Positions 8,957 through 18,129 of a stretch of 25,794 nt of DNA are shown here, one piece after another; within the stretch, counting starts at the first letter, position 1; each line of letters opens with the position of its first letter. The notes beneath the pieces were generated by a model. That model did no database searches and was not told the origin of the DNA. It saw only the letters and a list, made by a program, of their open reading frames with translations. Both the position numbers and the translations under genes were made by a program. The DNA lies in assembly GCF_014648115.1 (NCBI RefSeq), contig NZ_BMQM01000045.1, positions 1 to 25,794 of the forward strand, given 5' to 3'. This DNA comes from Deinococcus seoulensis. GTDB taxonomy: Bacteria > Deinococcota > Deinococci > Deinococcales > Deinococcaceae.

Positions 8957-10575
8957 GCGGCCCCTTTCGAGTGGCCTGTCTTGGCCACGGTGTAGCGGGG
9001 TGTCACGAACTGGGTGGCGCTAGCGTCCGACAGATCGCGGTAGAAGCCTAGCTCACGCAACCGGACCTTCATGGCGTCGATATTGCCGCGCAGAGCCGCG
9101 TGATCACTCACGCTCGCATCACCCAGATCCTCTGGAAGTCGGTCGATGAAAATACCGTAGCGCTCCCGAAGTTCATCCAGGAGTTCCGTGAAACGCAGCG
9201 GCGCGGTGTGGAAGCCAGCCTGTCCACCTGGCTTGAGCAGCATGATCTGTAGGAGCACTTCGAGGATCCGGCCGCCCAGCACGAAGCGTCTGGGCGCGCC
9301 AATCCCGCTGGGCTGGGCGATCAAAGCAGACGCAGAGTTTTTGAAGAAGAACGAGTCGATTGCTTGGTGCACGAATTTCCGGTGGTAGTCCGACCGTTCA
9401 AAGACGATCAGCTCCAGGTATTTGTCCATGTTGGTATTAGCGAGCTGCAGCAGCCGGTGCTGTTCCGGCGGCAGATCATCCTCAGGTTGATCGTCCAGCA
9501 GGCGACCTAAGCGGTTCTGGAAGTAACCTTCCCGGTCAGCCGTGAACTGTTCGTGGCTGAGGCGCAGCACGTCACTAAGGCTTTCCAGCGTCAGTCCACG
9601 CGTTTTGCGCAGTTGGGCCGCGTAGTCTTCCAGTTTACGGGCCGCGAAATTGGCGCGGACGAAGACGGGGATCTGATCGATGTGGTCTTGCATGCTGCGC
9701 TGCGCCAACCGGGCCATGCTGGTTTTCGGCAACCCGGCCACGTCGACCAGCATGGATGGGTGGCAGTGACAGCGTTCACCGTGACCACAAGGTGACAAAT
9801 CCCCGCGGGCTTCCACCATGCGGGGAACAACGTGAATCATGCGCAGCAGGTACAGACCCAGGTGGAACCCGAGCAGGGTCACCAAGTACTCGACCATCAC
9901 GCTGCGCGGCACATGGTTCCGGTAGGCCAGCAGCCGGGAGATGTCCTCTGCCAGGAGCTTGGGGGCTACGTGGCAGAGCGGCTTAAAGTTAAGCTCACGG
10001 TCTCTCGATGCCGTGTCACGCTTGACCTGGTCTTTGAGGTATTGCAGCGTTTCCGTTTCGACGTCTACCAGGGACGACTGGTGGGTCGCCGCGCCGGTCA
10101 TGGGGTCTTCTTCCGGGAAGAAGAAGGCTCTCAGAGAACTCAGGGCCAGTTGGCCCTCCCGGCCAGCGGACGACAGCAGTTCGTAGAGTTGCCGGTCGAT
10201 ACCGTACACCTTGGAGTACTTCGCATTGCGGAACCGGTAGACATATCCGTGTAGGGGCCGGGGGGAGGCCAGCGCAGCGTTTTTCTTCCCACGGTTCACG
10301 ATGTCCACGAGGTGGGTTTCGAACCAGCTCAGCACGACCTCTTTGTGCTCTTGAAACCCCTCGAACAGCTCCGGGTTGTTCAGGTACTCCTCTACCAGTC
10401 CGGGAATCGTGAGTTCTACGCCTTCACGCCGGATGACGGTGCTGGTGTTGCCGTTGTTGCGCAGTCGAGCGAGGAAGGAGACCAGCACGCGCTCCATGGA
10501 AACGGGCTTGAAGTCCATGAGGGTGACCTTGCTGTACACAAAGTCCTTGTCGGTTTTCGTCAGGGTCAGGGACAT
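8953..10575 (-). CDS. mad7: MAD7-like defence protein with Cys/His cluster
   Basis: 540-aa soluble protein. Its ATG follows directly on the stop codon of the kinase gene, with GGAG about 7 nt upstream, and its own stop overlaps the start of the ATPase gene, so it is locked in the operon. No enzyme motif is evident. The clearest landmark is a compact cluster, CGHGERCHCH, at residues 263-272, which could bind zinc. A conserved-looking N-terminal part has HGYVYRFRNAKYSKVYG near residue 110, and a possible winged-helix segment near the C-terminus (RFTELLDELRERYG). The MAD7 name rests on length and on the fixed place between kinase and giant ATPase. It may act as a structural or adaptor subunit. 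Confidence 0.72.
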   Translation of the reverse strand: MSLTLTKTDKDFVYSKVTLMDFKPVSMERVLVSFLARLRNNGNTSTVIRREGVELTIPGLVEEYLNNPELFEGFQEHKEVVLSWFETHLVDIVNRGKKNAALASPRPLHGYVYRFRNAKYSKVYGIDRQLYELLSSAGREGQLALSSLRAFFFPEEDPMTGAATHQSSLVDVETETLQYLKDQVKRDTASRDRELNFKPLCHVAPKLLAEDISRLLAYRNHVPRSVMVEYLVTLLGFHLGLYLLRMIHVVPRMVEARGDLSPCGHGERCHCHPSMLVDVAGLPKTSMARLAQRSMQDHIDQIPVFVRANFAARKLEDYAAQLRKTRGLTLESLSDVLRLSHEQFTADREGYFQNRLGRLLDDQPEDDLPPEQHRLLQLANTNMDKYLELIVFERSDYHRKFVHQAIDSFFFKNSASALIAQPSGIGAPRRFVLGGRILEVLLQIMLLKPGGQAGFHTAPLRFTELLDELRERYGIFIDRLPEDLGDASVSDHAALRGNIDAMKVRLRELGFYRDLSDASATQFVTPRYTVAKTGHSKGAA

Positions 10576-13500
10576 TCAAAGCTCCATGGTGGCCGGGCGG
10601 AGGGTCAAGCCGCCACCTTCCTTGCGGTTGAGGCGGTACAGCTCCTCGTCCGTGACGGCGAGGAGGACTTCGTCATAGGGGCGCGAGGCCAGGACGTTCT
10701 TGAAGGCCAGCAGGCTGAGGTATCGGCCTTCACGTTCTTCAACGCTTGGCACGTACCCGACGTTCAGGCGCCCAAGCATTTCCAGGGTGTCGAGGTTGAT
10801 CACCAGTTGCGCGGAGTGGTCCTCCTCGCGGTAGTCGAGAGTCAGACCCGTGGGCGTGTGTTCCACGAACTTGGCCCGGTCAGCGGTGTCCTGCGCGCGG
10901 AGCGTCATCCGGTCTGCCGGGAATAGGCGGTAACTGCGGATGGCACCGCGCTCGACCTCCCGCACCTGAAGGGCCAGCTGCCCGGTCATCATGGCTGGAT
11001 TGATGATGCCTTCACTGCGGTTGAGTGCCCGCAGCAGGCCGTCTTTGGCCTGACTCAGCTGCTCCGCGCTGGCTTGCAGCAGTTCGAGCAGCTGCTGGCC
11101 AGACCGGAACGGAATCATGTCGCTCCACTGCTGATCGCGCCGCTCGAAAAAGAGTTTCCGCCGCATGCTGGCGACGTACGTGCGGTGCAGGTGGAAACGC
11201 TGACGCAGCTGCTCAGGGTTCGTCCCAGCCAGGCGTGGCAGGGACGCAAACAGTGTGTTCAGGACCTCGCTGTCAAAGTCCGTGCGGCCGTCAAAGGTGA
11301 ACAGACGGTGGCTCTGATCCAGGTGGAAATCCAACGCCCGGTCCAGCTGAGGCTCATTCAGGCGCGCCACGTCCAATTCCGCCAGTTCCTTCAGCAGCCG
11401 GTCTGCGTTGCTGTCCCCACCCATCCAGGCATTGAAGTAAAAGCCCTGCAGGTAAGGGTGCGTCTCCCGCTGCCGGTACAGGTCATGAATTTCATCGCAG
11501 TCGCGACCCGACGTGAGTGTGAACGCGAGCGCAGACCGCAAGTCACGCAGCGTGATGTGCAGGCGACCCCGGAGGTGCACCAGCGTGTAGAGCGTCCGCA
11601 GCCGCTCCCGCACGCGACTGCCGTTGGTGGGGTCGTTGAAGGTCCGGGCGTTGTGCAGGGCATAGCATTGCCGCTTCAGGTCGCATCCCTCGCAGGCAGC
11701 CCAAAGTGCCGGGTTGGTGAGCGCCATCAGCTGCTGGTCAAAGATCGACAGGGTCTGCGCCGGCTCCGTCTCGCCGCTCTCAGCCACCGGCACCTGCGCC
11801 ACGACGCTGCGCAGGTTGAGGTTCACCACGGCCATGTCCCCCTGGGGCAGACCGGAACGCAGGCCATCTTCGACGCTCGTGCGCAGCGAGCTGAAGGCCT
11901 GGTGATGCGTGGTGAGGAAATCCATGAGCCGGCCCTCGTTGATGGCGATCAAGCGGGTGTGAGACTCACTGATAGGCGCGGCTCCATCCTTGTACGGAGC
12001 GAAGAACTCCAGCAGGACCTCGTCGTTCAACTGGCCGTCCTGGTCCTGACTTCCGTCGAGATTGGCCAGGAAGCTGCGCCCGCCCCATTCCACCCGGAAG
12101 CCGTTGTGCAGCGGGGTGACAGCAGCGCCCTCCCGCCGGGCTGAACTTTCGAATTGCTGCAGGAAGGCGGTCTTGCCGTCCCCAGCGTTCCCGGTGACAA
12201 TCACGAGGCGGTACGCGCCGTCCCGAACGGCCGGCAGCAGGTCACGGTCCAGCGCCGTATCGGCGTACGTCAGGTGCCCGTACTCGGACAGGCCACGGGT
12301 ACCGCTGTTGCTCCGGCGACTCTGGCTGTACAGGGTGCTGAGGTGAATCACGAAAGGGTTCGTGTTGGGCTGCTCCGGCTGCAGCAGATTGCCCGGAAGG
12401 GTCATCAGCCCTGACGTACGTACCGGGAGGGCGCGGCGGCGCGTGTCGCGCACGCCAGCCAGCGCCTGGAACAAGGCTTCCGCCGTGGGGTACCGCTGCG
12501 CGCGCTGAGGATGAATGGCTTTCATCAGCACGGCTGCGAAGTCCTCGTCCAGGTCCGTCAGTCCGGACAGTTCCGTCAGGGGACGCGGTGGGCGCCCAGC
12601 CGCTGGAGTTCTGGACGGATCCCAGGGGTACACGCCCGACAGAGCCTCGTACAGCGTCACGCCCAGCGCGAAAACGTCCCGGTCCGCCAGGGCCTCCGGG
12701 GACAGGTCAGTCGTATCCGCATTCGGCGGCAGATACCGCCGGGTCCCGCCCAGGTGATCTTCGTCCACCAAGTCAGTCCGCACGGCCACGTTGAAGTCGA
12801 TGATCTTGACGCCGCCACTCGACCACATGAGGTTGCGCGGCTTGATGTCGCAGTGGAAGACCTTATGGGCGTGCATGTGCCGCAGGCCGTCGGCCACCTG
12901 ACGTCCCAGGGTCAGGACGTCGCTGGCCGACAGGCGCCCGTCGTTCTCCAACAGCGCCCCGATGTCATGCCCGTCCACGAACTCGAACACCAGTGAGAGG
13001 ATCTTGTTCGGGAACTGCTCCGCGCCGTACACCCGCACGACGCGGGGGTGCTCCGGCAGACTCAGGAGGGTCTTGTACTCCGTCTTCAAGCGCTCCAGTT
13101 GAGCGCTGCGGTCCGGGCGCAGGAGCTTGATGGCGCGCTTGACGTCCCCAAAGGTGTCTACCACCGCGTACACTGCACCGAACGACCCGGGTTTTCCCAG
13201 ACGTCCCAGCACGCGGAACTTCTCCGATAGCCGGAAGTTAGCTGGAAGGTCCATGTAGTTCAGATCACCGACGGTCTCCAGCGTGGGCTGGGTGATATCA
13301 GCTGCCGGCACCTGCTTGAGGTTAGCCTCCAGGGTACTGAGTGCCTCCGCTGCCGTAGGGCGCTCCGCTGGGTCTACCCGGCAGAGCAGCTGGAGCCACC
13401 CATCCACCCACACGGGCAAGTCTGCCCGCAACTCACTGGGCTTCACGGCAAACACGCCGGCCCGCTCCTGCAGTTCGGTCACGTCCCGCCACGGGAGCTC

Positions 13501-14712
13501 GCCCGTGAACAACTCGTACAGGACGATACCGGCCGAGAACACGTCACTTCTGGCCGTCGCGCCACTGGGATCATCGAGCACTTCGGGTGCCAGGTACGGC
13601 TTCTCGACGTCCTCCAGGAGGCCCAAGGCCAGCGTGTGTTCACGGCGGTCTTCACTCTCCAGGCGGGCGTATTCGAAGCCCAGCAGCTGAGAGGTGCCGT
13701 CTGGCTTCACCAAGATCCGGTCCGGCGTGACCGCCCGGTGCACCACGTGATTCGCGTGGGCATGAGCCAAGCCGCCCAGGAGATCCTTCGCCACCCGGAT
13801 CTTCTGATCGAACGTCAGCGGCAGATCCGGCCGGCGCAGGTGCAGCAACAGGGCGCGGCCCGCAGGGTCCTCTGTGACGAGAACGAACGCGTCGCTGTCC
13901 GGTGTCTCGAAGAACTCCCGGGCGGGCAGCACCGCCGGGTGCGGCGGAAGACGCTCGAGCATCTGGAAGCCGTTCATCAACTGAGCGCGCTGCAGCGCAC
14001 GCTCCTCGACCGGCAGGTAATTATCTAGACGATAGACCCGCAACCGGGCAGAGCGACCCGCCGACGCCAATTCATTGTGCGCACGGTACTCCTCGAAATC
14101 CGGCCCTGATCCCAAGTGATCATCGACCAGCCAGGAGCCGAACCGCAGGGACTTCTCAGGCGGCACCTGCAGCACGGTTTCAAACGCCCCTGACGCCACG
14201 CGGTAGAGCCCCTGCATCTCCCCGTTCACCCAGTGCGGCAGGGTTGATCGATCCTGGAAATAAGCAGGGGCGTCCGCCAGGCGAACGGTTCGCAGGGAAT
14301 CACGCTCGCTCGTGTCCACCAGATGGGCATCCGGAGCCGTCAGGATCACCGCCGCGTCGGTGTACATGGCTGACATGTCAAAGCCCCGGGTCTCGCCGTA
14401 CTTCTTGACGAGATCCTTGATCACCTTGCTGTGATGCCGCACCTTGGCCAGTGGAGACGGGAAGGGTGCACGGCCATCGGGCAGCCATTTCCCTCCCACC
14501 ACGTCAATGCGGCCCCGCGTGCCCTTAACGTCCACGATGTAGAGCGCGTGCGGAGCCATGATCGCCAGGTCGACCTCAAAAACCTGGTTCTGGTAGTCGA
14601 TCTCGAAATTATGAATCAGGACGTAATCGTCCGGCAAGCCGTCGCGCAGGGCCGCAATGGCCCTTCGCTCGGCGTCGTTGACTGGTTGACCTACTGGAAA
14701 CACATGAGCCAC
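10576..14712 (-). CDS. mad6: MAD6-like NERD / pseudokinase / Ser-Thr kinase / P-loop protein
   Basis: 1378-aa multidomain protein starting at a GTG with GAGG about 7 nt upstream. Residues 15-130 form a NERD nuclease-like domain (Asp48; Asp61-Val-Lys63). A first kinase fold at about 205-455 has HRA at 325-327 in place of HRD and GFE at 345-347 in place of DFG, so it is a pseudokinase. A second kinase at about 499-770 looks active: glycine loop Gly506/509/512, Lys529, HCDIKPRNL with catalytic Asp622, and Asp639 in DFN. A P-loop GNAGDGKT lies at 841-848, followed by a Cys1007/Cys1010/Cys1016/His1020 putative metal site. Order and size fit the MADS kinase MAD6; PglW of BREX type 2 also joins NERD to a kinase, but PglX, PglY and PglZ are absent here. 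It probably transduces a phage signal by phosphorylation. Confidence 0.85.
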   Translation of the reverse strand: MAHVFPVGQPVNDAERRAIAALRDGLPDDYVLIHNFEIDYQNQVFEVDLAIMAPHALYIVDVKGTRGRIDVVGGKWLPDGRAPFPSPLAKVRHHSKVIKDLVKKYGETRGFDMSAMYTDAAVILTAPDAHLVDTSERDSLRTVRLADAPAYFQDRSTLPHWVNGEMQGLYRVASGAFETVLQVPPEKSLRFGSWLVDDHLGSGPDFEEYRAHNELASAGRSARLRVYRLDNYLPVEERALQRAQLMNGFQMLERLPPHPAVLPAREFFETPDSDAFVLVTEDPAGRALLLHLRRPDLPLTFDQKIRVAKDLLGGLAHAHANHVVHRAVTPDRILVKPDGTSQLLGFEYARLESEDRREHTLALGLLEDVEKPYLAPEVLDDPSGATARSDVFSAGIVLYELFTGELPWRDVTELQERAGVFAVKPSELRADLPVWVDGWLQLLCRVDPAERPTAAEALSTLEANLKQVPAADITQPTLETVGDLNYMDLPANFRLSEKFRVLGRLGKPGSFGAVYAVVDTFGDVKRAIKLLRPDRSAQLERLKTEYKTLLSLPEHPRVVRVYGAEQFPNKILSLVFEFVDGHDIGALLENDGRLSASDVLTLGRQVADGLRHMHAHKVFHCDIKPRNLMWSSGGVKIIDFNVAVRTDLVDEDHLGGTRRYLPPNADTTDLSPEALADRDVFALGVTLYEALSGVYPWDPSRTPAAGRPPRPLTELSGLTDLDEDFAAVLMKAIHPQRAQRYPTAEALFQALAGVRDTRRRALPVRTSGLMTLPGNLLQPEQPNTNPFVIHLSTLYSQSRRSNSGTRGLSEYGHLTYADTALDRDLLPAVRDGAYRLVIVTGNAGDGKTAFLQQFESSARREGAAVTPLHNGFRVEWGGRSFLANLDGSQDQDGQLNDEVLLEFFAPYKDGAAPISESHTRLIAINEGRLMDFLTTHHQAFSSLRTSVEDGLRSGLPQGDMAVVNLNLRSVVAQVPVAESGETEPAQTLSIFDQQLMALTNPALWAACEGCDLKRQCYALHNARTFNDPTNGSRVRERLRTLYTLVHLRGRLHITLRDLRSALAFTLTSGRDCDEIHDLYRQRETHPYLQGFYFNAWMGGDSNADRLLKELAELDVARLNEPQLDRALDFHLDQSHRLFTFDGRTDFDSEVLNTLFASLPRLAGTNPEQLRQRFHLHRTYVASMRRKLFFERRDQQWSDMIPFRSGQQLLELLQASAEQLSQAKDGLLRALNRSEGIINPAMMTGQLALQVREVERGAIRSYRLFPADRMTLRAQDTADRAKFVEHTPTGLTLDYREEDHSAQLVINLDTLEMLGRLNVGYVPSVEEREGRYLSLLAFKNVLASRPYDEVLLAVTDEELYRLNRKEGGGLTLRPATMEL

Positions 14713-14743
14713 AGGGGCACCTCGGGAGTGATCTCAGCGCAGT

Positions 14744-16132
14744 CTAGACCTCGGGTGGCACATAATTCTGCTCAATTGCCTGCTCGACGAGTTGGATGGC
14801 CTTTTCCTCGTTGTTGTACGCTATGTTGATCTTCTCCCAAGCCTCAGATATTCCATCTGATAAACCAGCTCTTTCTTCTCGAGATGGCCAAAATATATCA
14901 ATTTCCGCGACATATTTTGGATCGATTTGAGGTATGGACGAACCAAAAGCAGTTCTGACTATTTGTCGGTAGCCTAATTTAGATGATAAGAAGGCATATA
15001 AATAGGCTGAATCTTCAGGATTATTCGCAGCAATTCTCATAATATGATTTGAAAGAACAGAACCGTCCATATATGGATAACAATAAGACACTTGTCCGAT
15101 TAAACCACCAACCTGCCCAGCATCTTGCATGAGTATCCAACCGTTTTTAACAAGATAATTGTCAATATTCTTTGAATTCTTGCTCAAATAGCCTCTTTCC
15201 TTTGGGTTTACTTGAAATATTTCAGTTCCCGATAAATAGCGATAGCCATAATCTGGGTCATCGACATGTATCCTTTTGAATATCCCTGGCGTGAATACCG
15301 TCGCTAAGGATCCAAGCTTAACGCTTTTTTCTAGAGATAATGCTTTGATGTCAGCTTGAGATCTCAGATTATAATAAAAAGCATCGAGCCTTTTAATTTT
15401 ATTTGATTCTACTATACTAAATAGAGGATTTAATTCCTGAAAATCCGATTTTAAATGCGCCTCTATTCTTTTTTGACAGGCATGAATTTTCCTATTTGCC
15501 TCCGATCTTAGATCAGCCGCCTCTTTAATTAAAAGATGAATCTTTTTTTCAAATTCAAATCCAAAACGCGGAACGCTTAATTCAGATACGTGTTCAGGCT
15601 CGATATGCTGAATAACCGCGCCATAAGTGCCGCCAGCGACTAGCGTCTTGCCAAAACGACTAGCCAAGTATGCGTATAGATAACCAGATGAGATGAGATC
15701 AGCGTTAGGAACAACGCGCATAACGTGCTCGGAGCAAGCTAACCCATCCATCTCGCCCCGCGCATAGGCCATACGCCCAATTGTCCCGGATCGCGTAATC
15801 AGTGTCCAGCCCTCACTTATCAAAAATCGAGGATTCTTTGCCACTTGTTTTTTAGAGATTAGAGGCAATTTTGAGAGGTCAGCAGTTAGAACATCCGAGC
15901 TGCTCATAAATGGCACACCATAATTCGGATCTGAAACCCATTTCCGAGCTTCTCTTCCAGCATGGAATACGTCATGCGTCACTTCACGCAATGCTTGTTT
16001 TGGAACGGTTAGTTTATCTAGAAGAACACGTGCCTCCACTGCCCCGGACAGAAACGGAGGGGCACCCAAACGATGTCCTTCTTTCGTCAGCCATGCGCTC
16101 GTGATGGGTCGGTCTGGATTACCGATTTTCAT
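14744..16132 (-). CDS. mad5: MAD5-like type I specificity (S) subunit
   Basis: 462-aa HsdS-type protein made of two repeated halves. DPNYGVPFMSSSDVL (68-82) matches DPDYGYRYLSGTEIF (292-306); SEGWTLITRSGTIGRM (106-121) matches KNGWILMQDAGQVGGL (329-344); and YLYAYLASRFG (151-161) matches YLYAFLSSKLG (377-387). Each half would hold one target-recognition domain, with helical spacers at about 193-230 and 420-455. It would guide the methyltransferase to a bipartite DNA site. Its ATG overlaps the methyltransferase stop by 4 bp. The stretch from about 14,800 to 15,650 is markedly AT-rich while flanking genes are GC-rich, suggesting the recognition module was swapped by transfer. The S-subunit call is firm; MAD5 follows from context. 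Confidence 0.85.
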   Translation of the reverse strand: MKIGNPDRPITSAWLTKEGHRLGAPPFLSGAVEARVLLDKLTVPKQALREVTHDVFHAGREARKWVSDPNYGVPFMSSSDVLTADLSKLPLISKKQVAKNPRFLISEGWTLITRSGTIGRMAYARGEMDGLACSEHVMRVVPNADLISSGYLYAYLASRFGKTLVAGGTYGAVIQHIEPEHVSELSVPRFGFEFEKKIHLLIKEAADLRSEANRKIHACQKRIEAHLKSDFQELNPLFSIVESNKIKRLDAFYYNLRSQADIKALSLEKSVKLGSLATVFTPGIFKRIHVDDPDYGYRYLSGTEIFQVNPKERGYLSKNSKNIDNYLVKNGWILMQDAGQVGGLIGQVSYCYPYMDGSVLSNHIMRIAANNPEDSAYLYAFLSSKLGYRQIVRTAFGSSIPQIDPKYVAEIDIFWPSREERAGLSDGISEAWEKINIAYNNEEKAIQLVEQAIEQNYVPPEV

Positions 16133-18129
16133 GCTTCATCCAAGGCGCTAGGCATGGGGTGTAGGGCACGGAATTCGCGGTACTTCTGCGCAATAACAGG
16201 CAGGTCGTCATCCAGCAGTTTGCGGCGTCTGCGAACTGTGCGAGTTTCGGTTCGTCCGGCGATCCGCACGTCTTGTTCCTCGTCGTATTCCTCGATGATT
16301 TCTTCGCCGTCTGGGTGGCGCTTGTACAGCGTGTTGCCTCGGCGGTCGAAGCCTACTTTCTCGGCGACCGCCATGAACACGGGGTACTCGAATGGGGTCG
16401 GTGAGAACATCTCAGAATTCCGCTCGGCTTCGGTCTTGCGGCGCAGCAGGAGCAGGCTGGTCAGGATGTTGACGTTCGCTTCGACGATAAACGTTTCGAC
16501 GGGCAGGTCGACGCTGGCAAGGACGTAGGTATGCTGCATGATCCACCAACGGATGTACTCGTCACCGGGGTTCCCGAGAATGCCGTCAGGTAGCACCAGG
16601 CCGAGGCGGCCGCCGGGCTTCACCCATTTGATACAGCGCTCCACGAACAACACTTCCGGTGCGACGCTGCTTTGCAGGTTGCCAGTGTTCATGAACGAGC
16701 CATCGTCCTGTTTCTTCCACTGGTACGCCAGGTCGTAGTGCTGCAGGATGTTCTTGTCAGTGATGGGAATGTCGCTGCCGAAGGGTGGGTTGGCCATCAG
16801 CACATCGATGCTGCCCAGCGGAATGTGCTGACGGGCTTCTGCCGTGCCGCTGAGGTGCCCTTCGGGGAATTCCAGGCTGTTGATGTTGTAGATATTGGGC
16901 CGCACCTCGCCCGAGCTGCTCATGACAACGTTCATGATCGTGGCCCGGACCAGGAAAGGGTCGAAATCAGCTCCGAAGAGGTTCTGGCTGGCGTACTGGG
17001 CCAGTTTGGCTTGTACGGTCTTCTGTTCTTCCGTCTGGTTGGGATCGAGGCCGTCCTCGAACAGTTGCCGGATGTGGTCGAGGGTGGAAACGAGGAACCC
17101 GCCGGTGCCGTTGGCCGGGTCGAGGACTTTCTCGTGCGGCTGCGGGTTGAGCATGTCAACCATCAATTTGATCGGGCCGCGCGGAGTGAAGTACTGCCCG
17201 CGGTCGCCACGCAGATTCGTACCCACGATCTCCTGGTACGCAGCTCCCTTTGCGTCGATTTCCGCGCGGGTGAACTCGTACCGGCCGAGTTCGCTCACCA
17301 TGAACGACAGCGCCCGGTCGCTGAGGGTGATCTGCTCATCCCCCTTGAAGATCTCCGGGTGGTCTTTCTTCACGGCGTTGAACAGGGGAATGACGCGGTC
17401 ACGAATCTTCTGCTGACCGGCCGGATCGTAGGGTTCCCGGGGGTCAGCGAAGAAGCGCCGACCGGTGCGGGGAGCACGTTCGTCCTGCATCTTCGCGAAG
17501 ATCAGGTACAGGAACTGCCAGAAGGCGGCGTCTTTGGGCATGCCTTCGTTCCCGTGAATGAAGTTGTGGCAGCGGCGGAAAGTCGTGCGCAGCATCTCTG
17601 CGTCTGCCCGGCGCAGGCGCTGCACACTCGCGAAGTTCTGGTCGCTGAGGCTCTCGTCTCCCATGGGCCAGTCAGCAATCGGTTCAAAGCGCTCCTCGAA
17701 CTTCGTGGAGTACCGTTCCAGGAAGAACAGCTCCGTCCCGTTCGTCCACATCCCATACCGGGCGTTTGGGGTCGCCGCCAGGAGCTCTTCCAGTTCGCGC
17801 AGATCCCCTTCGGCCTGTTCGTGCGTGCGCAGGCCAGCGGCGCTCTTCTTGGTGGGTTCCGCTTTGACGAGCACGATGCGCTGCACGTTTTCGAGCGTGT
17901 GGTCCGCTCCGTGCGAGAACACGACGAGGTCCGCTTTCCGCTTGCGGCCGCCTACTGGAATGGGGAAGTTGATCGTCATGTCAGCGAGGCTGATTCCGAA
18001 CTCTTTGGGGATGGCGTGCGCCGTGCGCTGGCGCACCTGTTCCTTAGCAGAGTCCTTGACGGGCTTGTTGGTGATGTAATCGAAGATCATGCCGTCTGGC
18101 AGCGTGATGGTGGACTCGGCAGTAGTCAT
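16129..18129 (-). CDS. mad2: MAD2-like type I N6-adenine DNA methyltransferase (HsdM-like)
   Basis: 666-aa adenine methyltransferase. The SAM-binding motif I is DPANGTGG at 337-344, and the catalytic motif IV NPPF is at 447-450, in the gamma order of HsdM proteins. The HsdM entry motif GQYFTPRGPIKLMV precedes motif I. The N-terminal 150 residues resemble the HsdR N-terminal nuclease fold (KADLVVF, then IVLVKAE), but the Glu of the usual ExK is replaced, so this part is probably inactive. It is first in the operon and 4-bp coupled to the specificity subunit. The ATG at 18129 has only a weak ribosome site; an AT-rich GATAATAA lies 8-15 nt upstream, so a very short leader is possible. In MADS it would methylate host DNA for self-recognition. 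Confidence 0.9.
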   Translation of the reverse strand: MTTAESTITLPDGMIFDYITNKPVKDSAKEQVRQRTAHAIPKEFGISLADMTINFPIPVGGRKRKADLVVFSHGADHTLENVQRIVLVKAEPTKKSAAGLRTHEQAEGDLRELEELLAATPNARYGMWTNGTELFFLERYSTKFEERFEPIADWPMGDESLSDQNFASVQRLRRADAEMLRTTFRRCHNFIHGNEGMPKDAAFWQFLYLIFAKMQDERAPRTGRRFFADPREPYDPAGQQKIRDRVIPLFNAVKKDHPEIFKGDEQITLSDRALSFMVSELGRYEFTRAEIDAKGAAYQEIVGTNLRGDRGQYFTPRGPIKLMVDMLNPQPHEKVLDPANGTGGFLVSTLDHIRQLFEDGLDPNQTEEQKTVQAKLAQYASQNLFGADFDPFLVRATIMNVVMSSSGEVRPNIYNINSLEFPEGHLSGTAEARQHIPLGSIDVLMANPPFGSDIPITDKNILQHYDLAYQWKKQDDGSFMNTGNLQSSVAPEVLFVERCIKWVKPGGRLGLVLPDGILGNPGDEYIRWWIMQHTYVLASVDLPVETFIVEANVNILTSLLLLRRKTEAERNSEMFSPTPFEYPVFMAVAEKVGFDRRGNTLYKRHPDGEEIIEEYDEEQDVRIAGRTETRTVRRRRKLLDDDLPVIAQKYREFRALHPMPSALDEA

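Noticed and set aside
3554..18129. BREX type 2 (Pgl) or phosphorothioation (Dnd/Dpt) system
   Set aside because: The NERD-kinase recalls PglW and the HerA protein recalls DptH, but PglX, PglY and PglZ and all Dnd/Dpt partners are missing, while a type I-like M and S pair is present.
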